Assembly (NCBI GenBank): GCA_938084055.1
Contig: CALKDK010000031.1
Coordinates: forward strand, 1-43,837
From: an uncultured Luminiphilus sp.
GTDB lineage: Bacteria; Pseudomonadota; Gammaproteobacteria; Pseudomonadales; Halieaceae
Direction of reading: 5' to 3'
Length of the DNA stretch: 43,837 bases
Part shown: positions 26,526-35,322 of the stretch, in pieces
How positions within the stretch are numbered: the stretch's first letter is position 1
Layout: each line of letters begins with the position of its first letter
Program-made: the position numbers and the translations under genes
Notes under the pieces: model-generated
What the model was told of the DNA's origin: nothing
The model's input: the letters and a program-made list of their open reading frames with translations, nothing else
Databases searched by the model: none

Positions 26526-27607
26526 CGGTACTGCCATCAAGGAGGCTCGGCCCGTGGCTAATGGCGCTTCTTCTCACGCTGTGTGCAGCAGGTCAAACAG
26601 CGAAACCCGAGGCACAGCCCGATACTGATTACCTTTCCTTTGCCACAGACGACGAGGCAAATACCACTGAAATTTTTCGGGGCGCGAGCCCGGCCGTGGT
26701 TTCTGTAACCAGTAGCGCCCTGCGCCGCACCATGTTTTCGAGAAATATCTTCGAAGTTCCCAGCGGCACCGGATCGGGCTTTATCTGGAGTGAGGATGGT
26801 TTGGTGGTCACCAACTTCCATGTAATTTCGGGCGCCGATAAACTCACAGTAACGATTGCCGACAACGATTTCCCCGCGGAAGTCGTTGGTGTTGCCCCCG
26901 AGCGTGATCTCGCTGTGCTACGACTTTCAGAACCACCCCAAGATCTCGTGGTCCTGCCGCTTGGTGACTCGGCAGAACTATCGGTTGGGCGAAAAGTCCT
27001 TGCCATTGGCAATCCTTTCGGGCTCGACACCACCTTAACAGTTGGCATCGTGAGCGCTCTTGACCGAGAAATTCGCTCCCCAAGCAATCGACTGATTCGC
27101 GGTGTCATCCAGACGGATGCCGCCATCAACCCCGGCAATTCAGGAGGGCCCCTCCTCAATTCCCTGGGTCAACTGATCGGTGTCAACACCGCCATATACT
27201 CCCCCAGTGGGGGTAGTGCGGGGATCGGTTTTGCGATCCCGGTTAATATGGTTCGCGAAGTGGTACCCCAACTGATTGCCTACGGTAAGATCTTGCGCCC
27301 CATCCTGGGAGTCGAACTCGCCAGTGATCGATGGACGCGCCGCTACGGTGTCAAGGGGGTCGCGATTGTTCGCGTCTTGCGCGGGCTCCCCGCCGCAGAA
27401 GCCGGGATGGAAGGAGCCCGCAGCGTGGGTCGCGGCGAGATCAGCCTCGGCGACGTCATCACGAGTATTGAAGGGCAGCCTATCCGCAACCAGGACGACT
27501 ACCTGTCCGCGCTTGAAAAATACAAGGTGGGCGACTCCATCCGCATCGATACCCGGCGGGGCGACGACACCATGACTTTCAACGTCACGCTGTCAGAGAC
27601 CCGGTGA
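26522..27607 (+). CDS. Periplasmic trypsin-like S1C protease with one PDZ domain
   Basis: A 361-residue DegP/DegS-family protease. The N-terminal hydrophobic segment (10-24) is a signal peptide or anchor; LTLC is not a good lipobox. The catalytic triad is H100 (TNFHVIS), D129 (ERDLAVL) and S207 (NPGNSGGPL). A single PDZ domain (about 250-355; AEAGMEGA, GDVITSIEGQPI) points to a DegS or HhoB-like regulator type, not two-PDZ DegP. It may trigger an envelope stress response or degrade misfolded proteins; the sequence alone does not decide. It closes the cluster. Confidence 0.9.
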   Translation: MTVLPSRRLGPWLMALLLTLCAAGQTAKPEAQPDTDYLSFATDDEANTTEIFRGASPAVVSVTSSALRRTMFSRNIFEVPSGTGSGFIWSEDGLVVTNFHVISGADKLTVTIADNDFPAEVVGVAPERDLAVLRLSEPPQDLVVLPLGDSAELSVGRKVLAIGNPFGLDTTLTVGIVSALDREIRSPSNRLIRGVIQTDAAINPGNSGGPLLNSLGQLIGVNTAIYSPSGGSAGIGFAIPVNMVREVVPQLIAYGKILRPILGVELASDRWTRRYGVKGVAIVRVLRGLPAAEAGMEGARSVGRGEISLGDVITSIEGQPIRNQDDYLSALEKYKVGDSIRIDTRRGDDTMTFNVTLSETR

Positions 27608-27612
27608 TGCCC

Positions 27613-27633
27613 TGACAGGCTCAATCGCTGTCA
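27613..27633 (+). terminator. Hairpin after the S1C protease gene
   Basis: TGACAG (27613-27618) and CTGTCA (27628-27633) form a 6-bp stem with a 9-nt loop in the short gap between the convergent protease and symporter genes. No T run follows on either strand, so efficiency as an intrinsic terminator is doubtful. Confidence 0.3.
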
Positions 27634-27649
27634 AGGGGACCGGCCACGA

Positions 27650-29062
27650 TTAATCGGGTTGAGACTGCTCAGCTCCCCGCCAGCTCTCGGGATCAAGGTC
27701 AATGCCGGGCAACTTTGAGGGATCAAATACGGGCTCGTTAGATGAAATACGAGCGTGCTCAAAATCGCGGAGCAACGCCAGTGCCACGGGAAACAGCGCC
27801 CACAGCGCGGCAAGATTAACCACTGCCAGCAAACCCATTGTGAGATCCGAGAAACTGAACACGGTTGCCAAATCCTGAACCGATGCCCAGGCGATCAGTG
27901 CCAAAACAGCGATGCGGAACGCCATGATGGTGACGCGCGGCGCAACGTCGAAGTAAGCAATACTGTTCTCGCCTAGGTAGCAGTTATAGGCGATGGTACT
28001 CACGGCGAAAAGGACCAGAGCAATACTCACCAGGGGCTCGCCAATGGGTCCTATATGGGCTGCCAGAGCCCGCTGGGTAAGCGCTATACCTTCAATACTC
28101 TCGGCCCCCGGTTGGTAAATGGGGGACATCAGAATAATCATCGCCGTGCAGGTGCACAGCACGATGGTATCTATGAAAACGCTCAGGCCCTGAATCAAAC
28201 CCTGGGAGATGGGGTGGCGAACGTCGGCAACAGCAGCCACATTGGGAGCCGTGCCCAGTCCCGCTTCATTGGAAAATAAACCTCTGCGTGCCCCCTGCAT
28301 CACCGCTGCCGCCACGCCGCCCCCGACCACCTCCTGAAGACCAAAGGCTGATTTGATGATTAATGCGAGCGCCTGTGGAATCTGTTCGAAGTTAAGAATC
28401 AGGACGGTGACCGCGAGCAGGAAATATCCCAGCACCATGACGGGCACCACGATTTCCGAGAAAACTGCGATGCGACGTATACCACCAAAAATGACCAGAC
28501 CCATAACGACTGTCAGGGCAATGCCAGACTGCCAGGATGGGATGCCGAAAGCAGATTCAACCGAGTTGGTGACCGCATAGGCCTGCACCGCATTAAAGCC
28601 AACGCCCAGCGTTAACAGCAACAGCAGCGAGTAAACCACCGGCATGATCCGCCACCCGAGACCGTGACGCATGTAATAAGCGGGACCGCCACGGAATACT
28701 TCACCGACATGCCTCCGCTTGAACAACTGCGCGAGCGCGCACTCGAAGATACTGGTTGCCATGCCCAGCAGCGCAATCAGCCACATCCAGAACAGTGCGC
28801 CCGGCCCCCCCAGCGTAATGGCAACCGCTACCCCGGCGATATTCCCGCCACCGACACGCCCGGCGACACTGACAACCAAGGCCTGGAATCCAGAGATACC
28901 CCGCGCAGTTCCGCTGAGCCGACTGGCTCGCAATTGGGAAAACATGGCAACAAAAAGCCGCAGCTGTGCAAACCGGGATGCCAGGGTAAACCGCAACCCA
29001 ACCATCAGGAGCGCGGCGATCAAGACATAGGTCCAGAGCCAGTCAGAAATTGTTGCCAACAT
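27650..29062 (-). CDS. Sodium:alanine/glycine symporter (AGCS family)
   Basis: A 470-residue polytopic transporter with about 10-11 membrane segments. Diagnostic AGCS stretches are VAGRVGGGNIAGVAVAITLGGPGALFWMW, FRGGPAYYMRHGLG and GARRGLFSNEAGLGTAPNVAA. Family members import alanine, glycine or D-alanine with sodium. It is the last gene of a three-gene minus-strand unit after the serine hydrolase and the NSS transporter; 9 bp separate it from the NSS gene. The acidic C-terminal tail is cytoplasmic. Confidence 0.93.
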   Translation of the reverse strand: MLATISDWLWTYVLIAALLMVGLRFTLASRFAQLRLFVAMFSQLRASRLSGTARGISGFQALVVSVAGRVGGGNIAGVAVAITLGGPGALFWMWLIALLGMATSIFECALAQLFKRRHVGEVFRGGPAYYMRHGLGWRIMPVVYSLLLLLTLGVGFNAVQAYAVTNSVESAFGIPSWQSGIALTVVMGLVIFGGIRRIAVFSEIVVPVMVLGYFLLAVTVLILNFEQIPQALALIIKSAFGLQEVVGGGVAAAVMQGARRGLFSNEAGLGTAPNVAAVADVRHPISQGLIQGLSVFIDTIVLCTCTAMIILMSPIYQPGAESIEGIALTQRALAAHIGPIGEPLVSIALVLFAVSTIAYNCYLGENSIAYFDVAPRVTIMAFRIAVLALIAWASVQDLATVFSFSDLTMGLLAVVNLAALWALFPVALALLRDFEHARISSNEPVFDPSKLPGIDLDPESWRGAEQSQPD

Positions 29063-29071
29063 ACAGGTAAC

Positions 29072-30415
29072 TCAGATCAGGCCGGAGACAAGGATAAAGG
29101 CAATCGCAGGCACGGCGAGATACCGCACCAGAACCCGCCACACCGTATATACAACGCTGTCGGTCCGCAGCTCATCTTCACTGTGACTGCGCAGCATGAA
29201 CCATCCGGCAAAAGCCGCAATCAGGAGGCCGCCCAGGGGCAGCAGGATCTGTTCAGGAATGGCAGCTATCTCGTTAAAATTCTTCCCGGCGACCCGGTAG
29301 TCAGCCCACGTACTATACGACAGAACGCTGGCCACACTGCAGAGAGTGACCGCCGCAACAACGACGGCCGAACTCATATGTCTGTTTAAGCTGAACCGTT
29401 CACCGAACCAGGCTGTGGCCGACTCCAGCAAGCCCACCATGCTGGTAATTCCTGCGACGGACAGCATGACAAAAAATAATACACCAAATAAGTGCCCACC
29501 CGGCATCTGTGCAAAGGCGACGGGCAGGGTTTGAAAAATCAGACCCGAGCCACTGGCAATATCCAAGCCGTAATGGAATACCGCAGGAAACACGACAAAT
29601 CCAGCCAGAAGGGCCACCAGGGTGTCAGCAAAAACCACAACGGTTGCGGCGCGTGTGATTGAGAAATCATTGGGCAAATAGGCGCCATAAGTCATCATGC
29701 CTCCCATGGCGACGCCAATGGAGAAAAAGGCCTGGCTAATTGCCGCCAACAGGGTATCGGGTCCGACCTTGCTAAAGTCCGGCTTAAACAACCACTCCAG
29801 CGTTTCCATAAAACCGCCGGTAAACATGTTGTAGATACTCAACCCAACAAGCAGGGTAAACATCAATGGCATCATGATGTTGACGGCCCGCTCGATACCG
29901 CCCTTGACCCCGGAAAAGATAATCGCACCCACCAGAACGTTGCCAACCAACGTCCAAAACATCATGCCACCGCTGTCTGTTAGCAGCGCATCGAAAGCCT
30001 GGGACGAACTGGAGGCGTCCACACCAACAAACCCAGTCATCAGCGCTTTCGCCAGATACGACAAGACCCAACCCACCACTACTGCGTAGGTGATGGCTAT
30101 CGCAAATGCGGTGAAAACGCCCATACCACCCACGACTCGCCATCGCTGGGAGAGTCCCGACTCCTCGGCAACCCGCGCCATGGATTCAGGAGGGCTGTGT
30201 TGACCACGACGACCGATCATTAACTCTGACACGAGGCAGGGAACACCTATGCAAAAAGCACAGAACAGGTAAATCAGAACAAAGGCAGAGCCCCCGTTCT
30301 CACCGGTGACATAGGGAAACCTCCAGATATTTCCCAGCCCCACGGCGAAGCCCACCGAGGCCATGATAAAAGTGAAACGGCTGGACCAATGCGCACTACC
30401 CCCCATTGCCACCAT
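29072..30415 (-). CDS. Sodium-dependent transporter, NSS (SNF) family
   Basis: A 447-residue LeuT-fold protein with about 11-12 membrane helices. The first helix has the sodium/substrate signature ASVGFAVGLGNIWRFPY. ENGGSAFVLIYL, TYGAYLPNDFSITRAA and LFGVLFFVMLSVAGITSMVGLLE follow. Bacterial NSS members import amino acids such as Leu, Tyr or Trp; the substrate here is not predictable. Its ATG is 3 bp after the hydrolase gene's stop, and an in-frame ATG at codon 4 is also possible. Confidence 0.93.
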   Translation of the reverse strand: MVAMGGSAHWSSRFTFIMASVGFAVGLGNIWRFPYVTGENGGSAFVLIYLFCAFCIGVPCLVSELMIGRRGQHSPPESMARVAEESGLSQRWRVVGGMGVFTAFAIAITYAVVVGWVLSYLAKALMTGFVGVDASSSSQAFDALLTDSGGMMFWTLVGNVLVGAIIFSGVKGGIERAVNIMMPLMFTLLVGLSIYNMFTGGFMETLEWLFKPDFSKVGPDTLLAAISQAFFSIGVAMGGMMTYGAYLPNDFSITRAATVVVFADTLVALLAGFVVFPAVFHYGLDIASGSGLIFQTLPVAFAQMPGGHLFGVLFFVMLSVAGITSMVGLLESATAWFGERFSLNRHMSSAVVVAAVTLCSVASVLSYSTWADYRVAGKNFNEIAAIPEQILLPLGGLLIAAFAGWFMLRSHSEDELRTDSVVYTVWRVLVRYLAVPAIAFILVSGLI

Positions 30416-30418
30416 AAC

Positions 30419-31723
30419 TCAGGGCTCTCCCTTTTCCAGTTCCCGGGCGAGTTCCCGGGCGGCGTTCAACTTCGCCAAAAAGTGCGGTGACGCTGCGGCA
30501 GACGCATCCGGCTGGCTGGAGTACCAAACCATTACTGTATCTGATGCTCTGTTGACATAAATGACCTGCCCGTGAATCCCAACAGCACAGAACTCTCCTG
30601 CATCCGCATCCAACACCCACCACATATTTTTATAAGCTGACCAGGGCATTCTCGCATAAACCGTATTGGCGGACATATTCGCACGATCGGCTTCTGACAC
30701 CGACAACATAGCATCAAGCCAGTCAGCGGGAAGCAACCGCCTGCCATCAAAAACACCCCCATCCCGAACCATGAGGGCAAAACGCGCAGCATCCCGGAGC
30801 GTGGCATTGAAGCCACCCGTCGCCACGGGCATGTAAGCACGATCAACCGCAACAAAAGCATCGTGCTCTGTACCGAGGTGACGCCAAAGATAGTCGCTCA
30901 GTGCTTCATTCAAGGGTTTGCTCAAAAGCTGCACTACCAGCCAGCCCAAGACGTCTGCATTAGCCGAGTTGTACTCGAAGGCGGTGCCCGGTTGGACCGT
31001 CGTGTCGGGCTTTACGAAATCAGTCAAAAAGTCATAAACCCCATAAATCCCACTATCGTGGGGCGTGGCGTTAGGCGCATCGGGCTGGTGGATCATACCC
31101 AGCGCGGGAGCGTAGTGCCGGAAGAAGTCACTGTCGGCGTCGGTATAATTTTCTTTGAAGTCCAGTGCCGTGGTGTGGTCAAGAACCTGCTGGACAGTCA
31201 CCCGCTCGAAAGCTGAACCCTTCAGTTCGGGGATATACTGCGCGGGTGAGTTTTCAAGGGCTACGACGCCCGACTCAGTGAGCATTCCGAAGAGAGCGCT
31301 GACCAGTGACTTGGTCATGGAGAACCAAAGGTGCTGATCGCTGGCGTCAAATTCTCCGAAATAGTGCTCGCTAAGGATGGTTTCTCCCTTCACAGCCAAA
31401 AAGGCATCAGCGTAATTCGCTTCAAAAAGACCGGGCAGGCTCATTCCCCCTGAAGTCCGGTAGTCCGCCAGTAAGGCGTTATTGCGCCGGAAGTGCCATA
31501 TATCACCACCACGGGGCACCATCACCACATGTAAGGGTGCACCGGCATTACGAAAAGCCCATCGATTGTAGGGAGTCGCCAGATAGTTAGCCTTGGTGAC
31601 CTGGCTATCGGCTGTGGGTGGAAAGCCGTCCATAACGGCCTCGGTACCCAGGCACAGGTGGCTCGCGCCCAACATTAGAAAAAGTAAAGTTGAACACGGC
31701 AGGCTCACTTGGCGCAAAATCAT
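30419..31723 (-). CDS. Exported serine hydrolase, class C beta-lactamase fold
   Basis: A 434-residue protein with a signal peptide (1-26). The catalytic SMTK is at S135-K138, the second motif YNSAN at 251-255 and the third motif HGQ at 384-386 in place of KTG. These suit the esterase, amidase or 6-aminohexanoate-dimer-hydrolase-like branch, not a true antibiotic-degrading beta-lactamase. It is immediately followed by two sodium-coupled amino-acid-type transporters, suggesting release and uptake of small amide or amino-acid products. The neighbouring secretion operon makes type II export conceivable but unproven. Confidence 0.88.
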   Translation of the reverse strand: MILRQVSLPCSTLLFLMLGASHLCLGTEAVMDGFPPTADSQVTKANYLATPYNRWAFRNAGAPLHVVMVPRGGDIWHFRRNNALLADYRTSGGMSLPGLFEANYADAFLAVKGETILSEHYFGEFDASDQHLWFSMTKSLVSALFGMLTESGVVALENSPAQYIPELKGSAFERVTVQQVLDHTTALDFKENYTDADSDFFRHYAPALGMIHQPDAPNATPHDSGIYGVYDFLTDFVKPDTTVQPGTAFEYNSANADVLGWLVVQLLSKPLNEALSDYLWRHLGTEHDAFVAVDRAYMPVATGGFNATLRDAARFALMVRDGGVFDGRRLLPADWLDAMLSVSEADRANMSANTVYARMPWSAYKNMWWVLDADAGEFCAVGIHGQVIYVNRASDTVMVWYSSQPDASAAASPHFLAKLNAARELARELEKGEP

Positions 31724-31789
31724 CGAGTCAATCTCTCTACTTTTAGAATTTTTTTAACTTTTCGTGGGTACTGTGGTGCCAGTCACAGT
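31724..31789 (-). promoter_or_regulatory. A/T-rich gap and hairpin between gspN and the hydrolase gene
   Basis: ACTGTG (31770-31775) and CACAGT (31784-31789) form a 6-bp stem with an 8-nt loop overlapping the gspN stop. It could limit read-through from the secretion operon. The following 31724-31769 is the most A/T-rich short stretch in this part of the window and probably carries the hydrolase promoter, though no clear -35/-10 pair stands out. AGAGAG precedes the hydrolase ATG. Confidence 0.3.
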
Positions 31790-32517
31790 TCACCGGACAG
31801 GACCATAGCAAATCCTGTGGCCGAAGGCTGTGCCAGCAGTCGAAGGGCATCCCCGAGAGCCCGGTTTGCCGTTGCGGGACCAGACAAGGCCAAGTCGATA
31901 CTGTAACGGTTAGCCATAAGCTTCAGATCGCCGCTCACTTGCAGCGGCCCCGACACCGTTTCAACACGGCCACTCAGTTCGCCCGCATGACCGGAAAGCG
32001 CGACACTGTAGTGCCCCAGGGGTACATCGCCACTGTTCGCTGTCCAGACTGCATCACGCCATTGCACTCTGCCATCACCCGACTGGACCCTACCTCCCTC
32101 CAGCGTGAGGTGGGAAAAATCGAGATTGATGCGACCGCCGACGTATAGCGGTAGCATTTTCCTTATAAAGGCTATCTCAAATTGAGCCTGCAATGGTTCG
32201 ATGTTGAGGCGACCGGGCCCATTGAATGACACGGCCGACCGCAGGCGTTGACCACCCCATTCGCTGGTCACCTCAACCGATGGCTGCAGGATGAAGAGAG
32301 ACCAGGGTGAAACGCGCCACGTAACCCGACCCAGGCCCAGGGCCTGGGCATCAACCCACAGGGTCCCACGGGCGGCTGCCCCCTGCCATAGTGTTCCCGA
32401 CAGGGCCTCGAGTTGCAGGCCCTGGGGCAGTAAAAATGCCGCAAGTCGTGCCGGCGCCTGCATCAACATACAGGCCACCAGCAACAGCGCTGCCAGGGAA
32501 AAAACACGAAAGGTCAA
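31783..32517 (-). CDS. gspN: Type II secretion system protein N
   Basis: A 244-residue GspN. A single N-terminal membrane anchor (1-28) is followed by a periplasmic beta-rich domain with segments LEALSGTLWQGAA, VTWRVSPWSLF and LSGRVETVSGPLQVSGDL, typical of GspN/OutN. It is the last gene of the operon, 4 bp after gspM. The start appears to be TTG at 32517, as no ATG is available before the anchor. GspN is found in only some type II systems and its role is accessory. Confidence 0.9.
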   Translation of the reverse strand: MTFRVFSLAALLLVACMLMQAPARLAAFLLPQGLQLEALSGTLWQGAAARGTLWVDAQALGLGRVTWRVSPWSLFILQPSVEVTSEWGGQRLRSAVSFNGPGRLNIEPLQAQFEIAFIRKMLPLYVGGRINLDFSHLTLEGGRVQSGDGRVQWRDAVWTANSGDVPLGHYSVALSGHAGELSGRVETVSGPLQVSGDLKLMANRYSIDLALSGPATANRALGDALRLLAQPSATGFAMVLSGEL

Positions 32518-32521
32518 TGCA

Positions 32522-32992
32522 TCAACCCGGATCGGCTACCCGCAGGGTCGCATTGACCCCGCCGCTCCGACCTGCCTGGGCTATGGATGCGTCGATGACC
32601 GCAAGCCCCTCGGTAACCTCCAATCTATGTAGCCAACGGACCAAATTATCGTAGTCAACGCTTTCGAAGCGTACCTGTACCTCACCCCGGGAATTGGGTT
32701 GCAACCGCCTGACGGGCAGACCCTCGAGTTCGCTCACACGGCTGATGGCAGAAGTCAGGCTGCCCCGGTTACCTTGGCTTTGCTCGGAACGTAGTTGGAC
32801 CAACCGGGACGCCTTGCTATCGACCCGGGTCAGTAACTCGGCAGCGGCAATATTATTGGCTGCCATTGATTTTTTCGCGTCGCTTGCGGGTATGACAACA
32901 AGTTGTAGCAGTAACCAGAGACATACAGCTCCGGTCATACCTAGAAGGTAGAGTTGCTCCCTTCGTGTCCGTAAATGGAACCAGTTGAGCAT
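32522..32992 (-). CDS. gspM: Type II secretion system protein M
   Basis: A 156-residue inner-membrane assembly protein. A short cytosolic N-terminus with REQLYLLGMTGAVCLWLLLQLVV as the membrane helix is followed by a coiled coil (45-75) and a ferredoxin-like periplasmic domain (QVRFESVDYDNLVRWLHRLE). GspM pairs with GspL in the inner-membrane platform. The ATG at 32992 has GGAGG 7 nt upstream, within the end of gspL; an in-frame TTG at 32998 is less likely. Confidence 0.9.
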   Translation of the reverse strand: MLNWFHLRTRREQLYLLGMTGAVCLWLLLQLVVIPASDAKKSMAANNIAAAELLTRVDSKASRLVQLRSEQSQGNRGSLTSAISRVSELEGLPVRRLQPNSRGEVQVRFESVDYDNLVRWLHRLEVTEGLAVIDASIAQAGRSGGVNATLRVADPG

Positions 32993-32994
32993 AA

Positions 32995-34206
32995 TCAAGC
33001 CTCCACCCGAAGACGGGCACGCACCCGGCCGTCGCGCTGGGATGAAGTCTCCAGGGTGGTTTTCAACGCTTCATCAGCAAGATGCTGGCGCAGTGCTTCC
33101 ACCTCTTCATAGCTCGGGGCCAACAGATCGAGTCGCATCTCGCCCGCACTGGCACTGAAATTGATACTGCTCAGCGACATGCCTCCTCGCTCGGCAATGA
33201 TGCGAGTGACCCGATCAAGGAAGGGGGTGAAGGCCATGCTTGATGCACCCCCCGTGTATTCCGCAATCTGACGGTCGAGCTGCTTTTCTGCATCGACAAT
33301 CGCCCCGCGCGGATTGGCACTTCGATAGCTCTCCTGTATCGCACGACGAAGGGCGTCATTTTCCCTGCTCAGCTGTGTGTATTGCCAAACATCGCTCCCC
33401 ACCTGTACGCCCAGACCAATGAGCAGTGCGAAGACAATGACCCTTGAGGCCTGCCACCAGCGGGCAAAGGGTAATCGCGGTGCATACCTACCCTGGCGTA
33501 AATCAAGGGTTTCATCGCCCCGTGCCGTGACCATCAGGGCGGAAGAAAAGTCCCCCTGCCGCCACTGGACATTATTCAGCAGGGCGGCGGGCAGCAATTT
33601 GACGTCGTCGTCTTGATGGTGACCGTACACAATGACGGCTTCAGGCGAGTTAGGCAGAGCCACCAAAAGTGTGGCGAGCAACCCGTGTTCAACACGAAAA
33701 CCCTGCCATCTGGCCGTTCGGACCAGGACCGACGTTTCCTCAATGAGTACGCAGATTTCACCGGGCTGCCAGGGTAAAAGGAGTGCCTCATGGACGAAGG
33801 AACCCTCAAAGTCAGCGCCCATTCGCTCAACCCAGGCGTTCATGTCGTCGCATGACGTCACGGCCGTAATATATTTTTCACCGTCTACCGGCCTGTAGGA
33901 AAAGTGCAGGGATTCAACCGGATCAATGACGTCCTCTTCCATTATGAAGGGAAGGGATTGCCGTAAATGCCGGCGCTCATCCTCTCGCACAGCCACCTCG
34001 GCCAACCTTACGCGGTCGGCAGGTACCGCGAGGGGCATTGCCCTCATATTCTCAAGGGCATCACCGTCAACCGGCACGGGTAGTTGCCCCGCCTGCCATA
34101 GCTCCAGCTCCGCGCCGCGGAAACGCAGGGCACTTGGATTTTCAGGCGCGGCCATCGGTTGACCATCCTTGGGCCGGTCGTATCGGCTTAACAGGCCAGT
34201 GGCCAT
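32995..34206 (-). CDS. gspL: Type II secretion system protein L
   Basis: A 403-residue bitopic protein. The cytosolic actin-like domain (1-240) binds the GspE ATPase. A membrane helix near 252-272 (VIVFALLIGLGVQVGSDVW) is followed by a periplasmic ferredoxin-like domain ending RVRARLRVEA. GAGGGG lies 6 nt before the ATG, among the best ribosome sites in the window. The 39-bp gap after gspK is the largest inside the operon and may allow separate control of gspLMN. Confidence 0.9.
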   Translation of the reverse strand: MATGLLSRYDRPKDGQPMAAPENPSALRFRGAELELWQAGQLPVPVDGDALENMRAMPLAVPADRVRLAEVAVREDERRHLRQSLPFIMEEDVIDPVESLHFSYRPVDGEKYITAVTSCDDMNAWVERMGADFEGSFVHEALLLPWQPGEICVLIEETSVLVRTARWQGFRVEHGLLATLLVALPNSPEAVIVYGHHQDDDVKLLPAALLNNVQWRQGDFSSALMVTARGDETLDLRQGRYAPRLPFARWWQASRVIVFALLIGLGVQVGSDVWQYTQLSRENDALRRAIQESYRSANPRGAIVDAEKQLDRQIAEYTGGASSMAFTPFLDRVTRIIAERGGMSLSSINFSASAGEMRLDLLAPSYEEVEALRQHLADEALKTTLETSSQRDGRVRARLRVEA

Positions 34207-34245
34207 GAAGAACCCCTCTCACCCGCTTGCTGTATCTACGTCCGA

Positions 34246-35322
34246 TCACAACTCCCCCATACTGCGATAACGGGGCAAGATTTCCTGCCCGTCACGCTCC
34301 AGAACACTGTACAAGCGCATTTCCCTGTCGGCAATCTCCACAGTCGCCGTCAGCAAAAACCAACTGCTGCGTTCTGCCAACACAGCCCTGACCCTGTCGG
34401 TATCACCAGAAGAAAAAGCGATATCCTCCAGCAACTCGTCCACAGAGGTAATGACCCCCAGCGCCCTTGCTTCGGCCAGTCGCTGCCCCTCCTCCCTGGA
34501 CAGCGGCTCCAGGCCATCTCCCCCACCCAGGCTCCGCAAGACAGCTTCGGGGGCAGTCAACACATTGAGTGTTCCACCCTCTTTGGGCCAAACCGTCACG
34601 TAGGGTACCAGCGCCCGGTATATCTCAGGAGAAATCCCGGCGATGCTGCGGAGCTCACTCACGCTAGCCAGCGCCTGTCCCGCGGTTCGGTACGCAGGCT
34701 GGGTATTACGGTAGGTCTCGTTTTCAGCCCCTGTGGGGCGTTTCTGCACGTCTTGATCAATATAGTCCGCTACAGCCTCCATAATGCTGATCGCTTCATC
34801 AGGGCTTAAATCGAAACCCTCCAGAGCACGGAGCAGTCTTACAAACTGTTTTTGTGGCTCGCTATAACGGGGCGCTCCCGATCCATTGGCAAATTTTTCA
34901 CGCTCGTCAGCACCCTCCACCCCGGACACAGACTCCGACGACCCGGTATCGCGACCTTCCAACTCGACGAGAAGATTGAGATTGAAACGCCCCTGCAAAT
35001 CCTCAAGCCCACCCAGCAGCCAGCCACCCTCAGTCAGGGGATAACGATTTGCATCTCCCGCCCAGACTTCACCAAGGTGATCGCGCTGCACAGGCGCACG
35101 GGAATCGGTCTCGTTATCAAGGCGAAGTGCCGCGACACCGAGCGCCTCTGCACCCAACAGATAGGACCACCCCTGCTCTCCCACCAGATAGTTGCTGCCG
35201 CGCTGCATCTGCAGCGCGAATTCCCGCTGCAGACCCACCAGTAAAGCTGAAGCTATTGCAAAGACCAGCAAGGCCACGATCAAGGCTGCACCCTGCTGCT
35301 GATTAGAGCGGCGGCAGAACAT
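34246..35322 (-). CDS. gspK: Type II secretion minor pseudopilin K
   Basis: A 358-residue large minor pseudopilin. The prepilin-like N-terminus QQQGAALIVALLVFAIASALL precedes a globular insertion typical of GspK. There are SVSELRSIAGISPEIYRALVPYVT and NVLTAPEAVL segments and a helix-hairpin-like motif. GspK caps the pseudopilus tip with GspI and GspJ. It overlaps gspJ by 20 bp. GspK is usually cleaved after a Gly; here the residue before the hydrophobic helix is G11. Confidence 0.92.
   Translation of the reverse strand: MFCRRSNQQQGAALIVALLVFAIASALLVGLQREFALQMQRGSNYLVGEQGWSYLLGAEALGVAALRLDNETDSRAPVQRDHLGEVWAGDANRYPLTEGGWLLGGLEDLQGRFNLNLLVELEGRDTGSSESVSGVEGADEREKFANGSGAPRYSEPQKQFVRLLRALEGFDLSPDEAISIMEAVADYIDQDVQKRPTGAENETYRNTQPAYRTAGQALASVSELRSIAGISPEIYRALVPYVTVWPKEGGTLNVLTAPEAVLRSLGGGDGLEPLSREEGQRLAEARALGVITSVDELLEDIAFSSGDTDRVRAVLAERSSWFLLTATVEIADREMRLYSVLERDGQEILPRYRSMGEL

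Noticed and set aside
28664..29389. 241-codon plus-strand frame opposite the two transporter genes
   Set aside because: Rich in Gln, Asn, His and Pro as expected of antisense to hydrophobic coding sequence.
30419..31723. Serine hydrolase as an antibiotic-resistance AmpC
   Set aside because: The third motif is HGQ, not KTG, and the overall wording fits the esterase/amidase branch.
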